From positions 62,001 to 126,000 of the forward strand of contig CAZAGI010000008.1 in NCBI GenBank assembly GCA_964484765.1: a stretch of 64,000 bases of DNA, written 5' to 3'. The DNA is from DSVQ01 sp964484765. Lineage in GTDB: Bacteria > Planctomycetota > Planctomycetia > Planctomycetales > Planctomycetaceae. The notes beneath the pieces are model-generated. The model had not been told where the DNA came from. It did not search any database and saw nothing but the letters and a program-made list of their open reading frames with translations. Position numbers and translations under genes: made by a program. Positions within the stretch are counted from its first letter, which is position 1; each line of letters starts with the position of its first letter. This document shows, in pieces, positions 34,576 through 42,455 of the stretch.

Positions 34576-35466
34576 CTACAGTTCAATCACTTGTTTCCAG
34601 TTCTCATAAATGATGCGGTGCAATGCGTCCTCGGGAAACTTCGGGAAGTTGGTGCCCTTGACGATATCGTTCACCTTGTTCAATCCCGCGATCAGTTGTT
34701 CTGGTGTCGCGGAAGGGAAATCAGAACCGAAGATCAACTTGTGTTCGACGCCGTATTCGAGTGCGGTGATGAAGGCCTGCCAGTGACGCCACGGCCGATA
34801 ATGCAACGCGGAGACGTTGGCATAAAAGTTCGGATGCTTGCGGATGAGCGTGATGCACTCCGTCTCCCACGGGTGCCCCATGTGGGCAATAATGAGCCGC
34901 AAATCGGGGCATGCCACGGCAATGTCTTCAAGCAGGACCGGATTCGCGTACTTCAACGGCGAAGAGCGCACGAACGTCGTACCCTGATGAACGTTGACGG
35001 GAATACCGAGTTGCTCCGCCTTCTTGAACAAGCGAATGTGCCGTGGATCGGTCGGATCCCAGTTCTGATAGATCGGTGACACCTTCAAGCCGCGAAAACC
35101 AAGTTTGGTGACGTAATGTTCCAGCTCATCGGCGCAGTCGGGATCGTTGGGGTCGACGGAACACCAGCCGATGAATCGATCGGCATGCTGGCTCACGAAT
35201 CTGGCAATCAGTTCCTGATCGGCAACCACTCCCGAGAAGCGGGCTTTGATCCCGAAGACGATCACCTTGTCGCAATTCTTCGTCGCTTCCAGCAATTGTT
35301 CGGGGCGGGAATCGAACGAGTTGAATTCGTCCTTGTCGGCACCGGCGTAATACACATCCGGCGTCATCCGCATCTTCGCCTTCTTCGCGTGCAGCGCGAA
35401 TTTCACGAACTCCTTCGAGTAATGCTCGGGATACCACATCAAATTGGTGTGCGTGTCGACCAACAT
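34576..35466 (-). CDS. Amidohydrolase-2 family protein
   Basis: The ATG at 35466 (296 residues) is chosen because it begins directly with the metal-motif strand MLVDTHTNL and has GGGAGAAG upstream. The longer open frame is unsupported. TIM-barrel features of the amidohydrolase-2/ACMSD-like group are visible: VNVHQGT and IIAHMGHPW supply His ligands, and FGSDFPSATP the catalytic Asp. The N-terminal H-x-H is altered to H-T-N (His6, Asn8), so the metal site lacks one usual His. Likely reactions are hydrolysis or decarboxylation of a small carboxylate or lactone. It is flanked by MLE-type and acetamidase genes. Confidence 0.8.
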   Translation of the reverse strand: MLVDTHTNLMWYPEHYSKEFVKFALHAKKAKMRMTPDVYYAGADKDEFNSFDSRPEQLLEATKNCDKVIVFGIKARFSGVVADQELIARFVSQHADRFIGWCSVDPNDPDCADELEHYVTKLGFRGLKVSPIYQNWDPTDPRHIRLFKKAEQLGIPVNVHQGTTFVRSSPLKYANPVLLEDIAVACPDLRLIIAHMGHPWETECITLIRKHPNFYANVSALHYRPWRHWQAFITALEYGVEHKLIFGSDFPSATPEQLIAGLNKVNDIVKGTNFPKFPEDALHRIIYENWKQVIEL

Positions 35467-35492
35467 GCGGAGACTTCTCCCGAAGTGAACGC

Positions 35493-36383
35493 CTATTTCA
35501 CGGCGGTGACGTACCGCTTGGCGATTTTTGCGGCCACGGCGCCGGTGGTGTAATGACCAATCGAAATCTGTCCGACATGCGTGAGCAAGTCGTATGCCTG
35601 CCAGCGGTCCCAGCCGTAATCGGCTTCGAGCCACAGGATCAGCCGGGCATAGGCTTCGGAGAGCGCCCGTTCCAACGGCGTGGCGACCGCAACGGCAATC
35701 AACTCGTTCGGGGCGACAATCCGCGGCCCGGGCAGTCGCGCACCTTTGATCACGTCGACGCGAATCGTGGTCCGTGCCGGCATTTCCAGCCCGGTCGCTG
35801 ACAGTTCGCCATGGCCCTGCGCGGCGTGGGCATCCCCCAAGTAGAGATATCCGCCGGGGACAAAGACCGGCAGCATGACGGTATTACCGGGGCAAACTTC
35901 GATCAGATCGAGATTGCCGCCGTGATTTCCCGCCGGTCCCGTCGTGGGGGTCCCCCAATCCGGGGCGGTTCCCAGGCAACCGAGCATCGGCGCGTAGGGA
36001 ATCGTCATCTCGTCATTCCAATGAATTTGACCAGCACGAATGGGGCAGATACGCACATTCTGAGAAGGACTTGCACCCAACCATTCAGCGAGCCATTTGG
36101 GGCCACCCGTGTAGGTCGCGCATTGTCCGATGAGCGGTTCAATGCTGAGAATCTGCACCGCCAGTGCATCCCCCGGTTCCGCCCCGCGCACGACAATCGG
36201 ACCGTTGACGGGGTTGCTCCACGGCATCGCCAACTTATCGCGACGATCCGTCGGAGTGCGCAACTGCCCGGAGAGCGCGTCTTCGGATTCAACGATCAAC
36301 GTCTCACCCGGCAAGATTTCCGCTTTGGGCAGCCGGTGTCGATCGAATTCATAACACAGCGGTTCAGCAGCAAGCGTGCGCAC
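35493..36383 (-). CDS. Acetamidase/formamidase family protein
   Basis: A 296-residue protein with the FmdA/AmdA fold. It has the opening PGETLIVESEDALSGQL, the GAEPGDALAVQILSI block, GCLGTAPDWGTPTTGPAGNHGGN, and the hallmark LGDAHAAQGHGELSATGLE, whose Asp, His and Glu residues form the metal/catalytic site. The family hydrolyses short amides such as formamide and acetamide to ammonia plus acid. There is no signal peptide. It is the first gene below the GntR/FCD regulator and is followed by the amidohydrolase 26 bases later, so it probably leads a catabolic operon for an amide-containing compound. Confidence 0.87.
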   Translation of the reverse strand: MRTLAAEPLCYEFDRHRLPKAEILPGETLIVESEDALSGQLRTPTDRRDKLAMPWSNPVNGPIVVRGAEPGDALAVQILSIEPLIGQCATYTGGPKWLAEWLGASPSQNVRICPIRAGQIHWNDEMTIPYAPMLGCLGTAPDWGTPTTGPAGNHGGNLDLIEVCPGNTVMLPVFVPGGYLYLGDAHAAQGHGELSATGLEMPARTTIRVDVIKGARLPGPRIVAPNELIAVAVATPLERALSEAYARLILWLEADYGWDRWQAYDLLTHVGQISIGHYTTGAVAAKIAKRYVTAVK

Positions 36384-36528
36384 TCAGCATCAATGTCCAG
36401 AAAAGCGGCAGACTTCATCCTTGAGCAACGCAACACACCCGAGTGCGGAGGCGGATCGGCAGCGCAAGCCGTGCGGTTTCGACAACAATCGAATTCTACC
36501 AAACGACGGCTGGAGACGGAAAGTGTTT

Positions 36529-36557
36529 TTTATAGATTTTCTACAGTTTGCCGACAG
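36529..36557 (-). promoter_or_regulatory. AT-rich promoter-like site for the acetamidase operon
   Basis: On the minus strand TATAAA (36534-36529) is preceded by a 17-base spacer and a weak -35 (CTGTCG, 36557-36552). It is in the 214-base gap between the GntR-type gene and the acetamidase gene, the most AT-rich spot nearby. The -35 match is poor, so activation or a different sigma factor is possible. Confidence 0.3.
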
Positions 36558-36597
36558 CCCGCGCGAATGGCGGCGCACGAGCGGGCTCGCAACACGC

Positions 36598-37608
36598 TCA
36601 ATGGCTGAGCGCGCCATTCCGCTCGGATGTCGACGTAGCGAGCCCACCTCGCGGGTTGTCGACAGCTTCAGGTTTCGACGGAAAATCGCGTGACGCAATC
36701 TTCGCCAGCGTTTCGGGATCATGCTGGCTGAGCATCGCATTCAACCACCGGGTGATATGCGTGTGCAGACACTGTAACGCCGCGGTTTCGTCCTGCTTCC
36801 GTAACGAATGCAGAATCTGCCGGTGTTCCAGAAACGCTCGCGCGGCGTGCGGCTTGCTGATGGGATAACTCACGCCGACGAACATGCTGCGGCGAATGAG
36901 CGGATCCAGCATCTCGGTGAGAATAGAACTGCCGCTCTGCTCTGCCAGCGTGCGGTGAAACGTATAGTCGGCCTGGCGGCGATCCCATTCGGCGACGTCG
37001 TTGATCGACTCCAGAATGCGTGTCGTTTCCGCTTCCAACTCATCAAGAACGTCGGGGCAAATGCGTGCACAGGCGCGATGCAACGATTCCGATTCCAGCA
37101 CGACGCGCAATTCCACTGTGTCGACGACTTCGTCCCAACTCGGCGAGACAAACTGCCATCCCCGGCGCGGAAGCCGCACCAGCAAGCCGTCGCGTGTCAA
37201 CCAATCTAACGCTTGCCGCACCGTCCCCAGGCTCACGCCAAGTTTATCGGCCATCACCTGGGGATTGACGTTCGCTCCGGGACGAAAACCGCCGCGCAGA
37301 ATCTGATGAAACACCGACCAGTAAGTAGCCTCCGTCTGATTCGTGTAGCCGAACGTATGCGGCGTGGGCTTGCGGCTGCGGCGTGGTAACCGGGCGATGA
37401 ACGGCCGCCCGGACGGGGCCAGTTCTACCCATCCGTTGTCAATCAGCCGTGTGAGGGCTTTGCGGACCGTCGAACGGCTGACATCAAATTCGTCGGCCAA
37501 CTTCGCGGCTTTAAGATGTTCACCGACGGCATATTGCCGCGCGGCAAGCTGCCCTAGCAGATGTTCATAAACGCGTTCTTCAAGCAACTCGCGAGCCGGT
37601 TCGGACAT
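36598..37608 (-). CDS. GntR-family regulator with two winged-helix domains and an FCD domain
   Basis: A 336-residue protein. A first GntR winged helix is at about residues 7-70 (LADEFDVSRSTVRKALTRLIDNGWVEL). A second, similar one is at about 90-150 (MADKLGVSLGTVRQALDWLTRDGLLVRLPRRGWQF). A FadR-C-type FCD all-helical ligand domain follows (LRVVLESESLHRACARI, DYTFHRTLAEQSGS, LEHRQILHSLRKQDETAALQCLHTHI), with the His and Asp/Glu positions that bind a metal and a carboxylate effector. Normal family members have one DNA-binding domain. It most likely represses the amide/enolase catabolic genes just downstream on the same strand, in response to a small carboxylate. Confidence 0.85.
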   Translation of the reverse strand: MSEPARELLEERVYEHLLGQLAARQYAVGEHLKAAKLADEFDVSRSTVRKALTRLIDNGWVELAPSGRPFIARLPRRSRKPTPHTFGYTNQTEATYWSVFHQILRGGFRPGANVNPQVMADKLGVSLGTVRQALDWLTRDGLLVRLPRRGWQFVSPSWDEVVDTVELRVVLESESLHRACARICPDVLDELEAETTRILESINDVAEWDRRQADYTFHRTLAEQSGSSILTEMLDPLIRRSMFVGVSYPISKPHAARAFLEHRQILHSLRKQDETAALQCLHTHITRWLNAMLSQHDPETLAKIASRDFPSKPEAVDNPRGGLATSTSERNGALSH

Positions 37609-37821
37609 GGGAAATCAGCACCACGGGTCCATCGAGACGCCATGCGAAATGCCGGTCGTCTGCGGCTTTGAAGGGAATAAACGCGATTGATCACACTTGC
37701 AATCATACGCAGACCGCGAAGGAAATGCGCGGGAGGCAATCATGTGAAGTCACGAGACGGGTTCTGATTCCGAGGTGGAGAAGGCTCCGTCACCGACGCT
37801 TCCGTCTCATGGACGTCGAAC

Positions 37822-39189
37822 TTACGCCAATTCCGCGATAGGTTGGCCATCGCCGAGGATCGGGACCGGTCGCCCGTTGTGATCGACGAGCATCTGCCCC
37901 ACATTGATGCCGAGGTGGCGATAGATCGTCGCCAGCAGGTCCTGCGGAGTATAAGGCCGTTCGGTGGGAAACTCGGCTTTGGAGTTCGTTGCGCCGACGA
38001 CTTGCCCCATTCTCAGGCCACCGCCCGAAATCAACGCCGTGTAGGCATCCGGCCAATGGTCGCGGCCTGTTCCCATCGCATTGGTGGCGAGCCGCGGCGT
38101 CCGACCGAATTCTCCCATCACAACGACCATAATCTCCTGCTGTCGTCCCCGCTGCCAGATGTCTTCGATCAACGCCGAAAGCGCTTGATCAAGATACGGC
38201 AAACGCAGATCGAGAAATTTTCCAAAGTGTCCTGGGCGTCCGGCGTTGCCGCTGTGATCATCCCAGTTGGTAAATTCCGGGCCGGCTTTGGGTGTGTCGA
38301 TATACAGACTGATCACCGCTGTTCCGGCTTCGGCCAGCCGTCGGGCCAGCAGACAGCCTTGACCCCATAAATGCCGGCCATATCGATCGCGCAGGGCTTC
38401 CGGTTCGCGCTGCACATCGAACGCCGCCGCCGCCCGGGCACTGGTCATCATGCGGAACGCGAGTTCCTGAAAGTCGCCCATCGCGGCCAGGTCACCGCTT
38501 TGATCGAGATCTTGCCGGAATCGGTCGAACTGTTTCAACAAGGCGCGGCGATCTTCCAGCTTCTCCGCGCGCGACTCCGTTCGCAGCGATGGCGGCGGCG
38601 CGTAGCCGGCCGCTGAGGGATCGCCGATTTCAAACGCCGCATGATGCAATCCCAGATAGGCCGGCCGGGTCATATACAGCCGCTGCGGCAAGGCGACATA
38701 CGGCGGGACCGCATCCTGATTCATCCCCCTGACTCGGCTGGCCACCGAACCGAAATCGGGATGTTCGCTCTTGGATTGCGAGGTCGGGTCCAACTGCGTG
38801 GGACGTTTCCCCGTCAGCACAATAATGCCGCCGTCGCTGTGAATACCGACGTCGTGGTGCAGCGATCGAATCAGCGAAAATTTGTCTGCGATCGCCGCTT
38901 GCCGCGGAAACAGTTCGCAGATTTCCATGCCCGGCACCACAGTGGAGATAGGGCGATAGAGGCTCGCATAACTGCTCGGCGCATTGGGCTTGAGGTCGTA
39001 GGTCTCCAATTGCGACGGGCCGCCATGGAGATACAGCAGAATCACCGATGTTTGCTGGTTGGAATTTCCGGCCAACGCACGGCCAGCCAGAATTTGCGGT
39101 AGCGTGGCACCGCCCAGCGCCAAACCACCGAGCCGCAAAAAATCGCGCCTCGGGAGTGGCCCGTGACACTGCGCTCGCAAATCAGCCAT
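37822..39189 (-). CDS. DUF1501 family protein with Tat-type signal
   Basis: The ATG at 39189 has GGAG about 9 bases upstream, giving 455 residues. The N-terminus PLPRRDFLRLGGLALGGATL is a twin-arginine signal. The core has VILLYLHGGPSQLETYDLKP, MEICELFPRQAAIADKF, GDPSAAGYAPPPSL and VVVMGEFGRTPRL, then HWPDAYTALISGGGLRMGQV. It is closely similar to the DUF1501 protein at 52774-54144 (both have DRYGRH-x-WGQ-x-CLLARRL and a GDPSAAG block). It diverges from a TPR/FG-GAP gene starting 270 bases away. Its function is unknown, with a sulfatase/phosphatase-like fold predicted for the family. Confidence 0.88.
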   Translation of the reverse strand: MADLRAQCHGPLPRRDFLRLGGLALGGATLPQILAGRALAGNSNQQTSVILLYLHGGPSQLETYDLKPNAPSSYASLYRPISTVVPGMEICELFPRQAAIADKFSLIRSLHHDVGIHSDGGIIVLTGKRPTQLDPTSQSKSEHPDFGSVASRVRGMNQDAVPPYVALPQRLYMTRPAYLGLHHAAFEIGDPSAAGYAPPPSLRTESRAEKLEDRRALLKQFDRFRQDLDQSGDLAAMGDFQELAFRMMTSARAAAAFDVQREPEALRDRYGRHLWGQGCLLARRLAEAGTAVISLYIDTPKAGPEFTNWDDHSGNAGRPGHFGKFLDLRLPYLDQALSALIEDIWQRGRQQEIMVVVMGEFGRTPRLATNAMGTGRDHWPDAYTALISGGGLRMGQVVGATNSKAEFPTERPYTPQDLLATIYRHLGINVGQMLVDHNGRPVPILGDGQPIAELA

Positions 39190-39459
39190 CGTCAATCTCC
39201 GCCCGGCACCACCGGTCGCCACGGCACCAACACATCAGCGAGCGCTGTTGTGAACAATAACTGGCATCGGTCCGTGAATCAATTCCACTCCACCGAAAAT
39301 CATGTGTTGTCCCGCGTCCATGCGGTGACCTGTTCGATTACAATGCAGGAACGTAGTCCACGTTGAATCGACGGCGCTCGTCGCACGTATGGAATCGTTG
39401 CCAGGGGCTTTTCTGGTCGCGATTAAGTTCCGTCCTGCGACTGGAAGTGACCACCGGGC

Positions 39460-42447
39460 ATGAGCGAGCGACCGACGGATTCTGCACCACCGCCCGCTGT
39501 CCGCGTGCAGTCCACATGGCCGCGACGACGAACCCTCCTGATCATCGCCGGTGTTGGTCTGGCGGCAACGTGGTGGCTGATCGGATGGTGGCGTCCACCT
39601 CTCGACGATCTGGTGCACGCTGGCGAAACCGCGCTTGCCAGACGGGAGTTGTCGAAAGCCGAAGCACTCGCCAAACGGGTTCTCACCCGTGAGCCGCATT
39701 CGGGGCGCGGGTTGTTGCTGGCAGCTCGGATTGCAATCGCTCAAGGACGCTTCCGCCAGGCGATGCGATATTTTGAAGAGATTCCCGATGATCTGCCGGA
39801 AATCTCGCTCGCGGCCCGCAGCGAAAGTGGTGACGTAGCGCTGTTCGAACTCAAACAACTGGAGTTGGCCGAAGATCAGTTTCAACGCGCACTGGTGCTC
39901 GATCCCGATCATGCCACGGCCCACAACCGATTGGCCTTTCTGCTGGGACTGGAGTCGCGCTGGTGGGAATCCGCACGGCATCGGCTCGCCGTCATTCGCG
40001 CGGGGAAGCACTCTGCGGCCGATTTGTACATCCTCAGTTTAGGCGGAAAGGCGCTCGAAAATCCCGAGACAATCGCAGCGTATGCGCAGGCACAACCGCG
40101 CGCTGACGGTGTGCTGCTCGGGCTTGCGCGCGTGGCGATCGAGCATCAGGACTACAACACCGCACAGCGGCATCTGGACTCGATGAGTTTTGCGCCCCGC
40201 TATGCTCCCGAAGCACAGGCCCTGCGAGGTCGTTGTTTGCTGGAACAGAACCGCGACGAAGATTTTGTCGAATGGGAAGCGCACATCACTAAGGACATCG
40301 CCATCCATCCCGCGATCTGGCGGCTGCGGGGAGCATTTGCACAACGACATCAACAACATGGCGAGACCCTGATTTATTTTTCGGAAGCGCTGCAGCGCGA
40401 TCTCGAACAGGCCGCGACGTGTTATCAACTCGGTCAGTTGCTCGTGACTCTGAATCGGGCGAAAGACGCTGCGCCGTTTCTGGAACGGGCACAAAAACTG
40501 GAACTGTATACACGCGCCGCAGAGTTAGCGTACCGCGTGCAGGATTCCGCAGATTTTCAACGTGCCGTCGACACCGCCGAAGCCGCCGGGCTGTTGTGGG
40601 AAGCCCGTGGTTGGGCTCAAATCGCCGTGATAGTGCATCCCACCGCAACATGGCCGGAAGTCGCGCAGCGACGGATCGATCCGCAGTTAACCGTCCTCGG
40701 TCCGCAACGGTCCTCTGCCGCAAAAGACATCCTCCGCATGATGGATTACTCTTCCAGACCTCTGCCGCCGTCGATACCCATCAACAAGCAAGCACCACCA
40801 TCATCACTCACGAGTGAAATCCCCGTCAGCTTTGCCAATCAAGCCGCGGAGGCCAGGCTGACGTTTCACTACCACAACGGCGGCGATCCCTCCCGCGGGC
40901 TGGTGCGGATGTCGGAAATCACCGGCGGCGGTGTCGCCGTGCTCGATTACGACGGCGATGGCTGGCCCGATCTCTATTTTCCTCAAGGCGGACCGTGGCC
41001 GTTCGATCAGACACCGCGGCCGACCGATCAGCTCTTCCGCAACCTGGGTGACGGGCATTTTCAAGACGTCACCACGGCGGCGGCAATCGTCGAAGACCGC
41101 TTCAGCCAAGGGGCGACCGTCGGGGATTTCAACAGCGACGGTTTCCCGGATGTTTATGTCGCGAACACCGAGAGCAATCGCTTGTGGCAAAACAACGGGG
41201 ATGGCACCTGGGCCGACGTCACCACGTTGGCCGGCGTGGCGGGCGATGATTATTCAGCCAGCGCCGTCCTTGCGGACTTCAATGGCGATGCATTCCCCGA
41301 TTTGTACGTCGTGAACTATCTCTCCGGAGACGATCTGTTTGAACGGATTTGCGGCGGCGCGGATGGCATCCCGCGGTCGTGTTTGCCGCAGTCGTTTTCC
41401 GCCGCCGCAGATCGGTTCTATCTCAATCTGGGCGATGGCCGCTTCGAAGACATGACCGCCACCGCGGGCATGAATGTCACGCCCGGCAAAGGCTTGGGCG
41501 TGATCGCCGCCGATTTTGCCGGCACCGGGCAGTTGAGTGTGTATGTCGTGAACGATGTGGGACCGAATTTCCTCTTCGTGAACCAGACACTCGAGCGGGG
41601 TGGACCGCCGGTGTTCCTGGAACAAGGTTTGTCCGCCGGCGTCGCGCTAGATCGTCACGGGCGCTACAACTCGGGCATGGGAGCCGCGGTCGGTGATGTC
41701 GACGAAGACGGCCGGCTCGATCTGTTCGTAACCAACTTTGAATTCGAAGCGAACACGCTGTACCGACAGTATGCGGACCTGCAATTCACCGATGAAACCG
41801 ATCCCGCGGGGTTGGGATCGATTTCGCTGCCGTATGTCGGCTGGGGAACACAGTTCGTCGATGCCGAACTGGATGGCCGGCTCGATCTCCTGATCACGAA
41901 TGGGCACGTCAACAACCTGCAGGATCACGGAAAACCGTACCGGATGCCCCCGCAGTTTCTGAGCAATCGCGGACAGGGCCGGTTTGTGGAACGCCCGGCG
42001 GCATCTTTGGGAAGCTTCTTTTCCGCACCATCGCTCGGCCGAGGCATGGCGCGGCTCGACTGGAACCGCAACGGCCGTGAGGATGTCGTCATCTCGCATC
42101 TCGACCGTCCCGCAGCGTTGCTGACGAATACCACGGCGACAACGGGGCATTCTCTGGGGCTGCGATTCCGCGGCGTCCAATCGGAACGTGATGCGATTGG
42201 TACGACAGTGATCATCACAGTTGAAGGCCGGCGGTTGATGCGACAGCTCACCGCAGGCGATGGGAACCAGTCGAGCAATGAACGGCTGCTGATCATCGGA
42301 CTGGGTTCGGCGACGGTGGTGGATCGCGTCGAAATCCGCTGGCCTTCGGGAACAACGCAACAACTGGAGCACGTCCTTGCCGACCGCGAGCTGATCTTGA
42401 TCGAAGGACACCGGCAACCGCAGGTCTTGCGAACGTGGGCGCGCTGA
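39460..42447 (+). CDS. Membrane-anchored TPR, FG-GAP and ASPIC/UnbV protein
   Basis: A 995-residue protein starting at the ATG at 39460. One membrane segment is at about residues 25-44 (LLIIAGVGLAATWWLIGWW). TPR repeats cover about 50-430 (ALARRELSKAEALAKRVL, AMRYFEEIPDD, AEDQFQRALVLDPDHATAHNRLAFLL). FG-GAP/VCBS beta-propeller repeats fill about 455-850, with calcium-type D-x-D-x-D loops (LDYDGDGWPDLYF, GDFNSDGFPDVYV, ADFNGDAFPDLYV). The ASPIC/UnbV domain is C-terminal (RDAIGTTVIITVEG, VEIRWPSGTTQQLE). It is probably anchored with the propeller outside the cytoplasm. It is a paralogue of the protein at 49648-52692. The function is not known. Confidence 0.88.
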   Translation: MSERPTDSAPPPAVRVQSTWPRRRTLLIIAGVGLAATWWLIGWWRPPLDDLVHAGETALARRELSKAEALAKRVLTREPHSGRGLLLAARIAIAQGRFRQAMRYFEEIPDDLPEISLAARSESGDVALFELKQLELAEDQFQRALVLDPDHATAHNRLAFLLGLESRWWESARHRLAVIRAGKHSAADLYILSLGGKALENPETIAAYAQAQPRADGVLLGLARVAIEHQDYNTAQRHLDSMSFAPRYAPEAQALRGRCLLEQNRDEDFVEWEAHITKDIAIHPAIWRLRGAFAQRHQQHGETLIYFSEALQRDLEQAATCYQLGQLLVTLNRAKDAAPFLERAQKLELYTRAAELAYRVQDSADFQRAVDTAEAAGLLWEARGWAQIAVIVHPTATWPEVAQRRIDPQLTVLGPQRSSAAKDILRMMDYSSRPLPPSIPINKQAPPSSLTSEIPVSFANQAAEARLTFHYHNGGDPSRGLVRMSEITGGGVAVLDYDGDGWPDLYFPQGGPWPFDQTPRPTDQLFRNLGDGHFQDVTTAAAIVEDRFSQGATVGDFNSDGFPDVYVANTESNRLWQNNGDGTWADVTTLAGVAGDDYSASAVLADFNGDAFPDLYVVNYLSGDDLFERICGGADGIPRSCLPQSFSAAADRFYLNLGDGRFEDMTATAGMNVTPGKGLGVIAADFAGTGQLSVYVVNDVGPNFLFVNQTLERGGPPVFLEQGLSAGVALDRHGRYNSGMGAAVGDVDEDGRLDLFVTNFEFEANTLYRQYADLQFTDETDPAGLGSISLPYVGWGTQFVDAELDGRLDLLITNGHVNNLQDHGKPYRMPPQFLSNRGQGRFVERPAASLGSFFSAPSLGRGMARLDWNRNGREDVVISHLDRPAALLTNTTATTGHSLGLRFRGVQSERDAIGTTVIITVEGRRLMRQLTAGDGNQSSNERLLIIGLGSATVVDRVEIRWPSGTTQQLEHVLADRELILIEGHRQPQVLRTWAR

Positions 42448-42455
42448 CCGACGGT

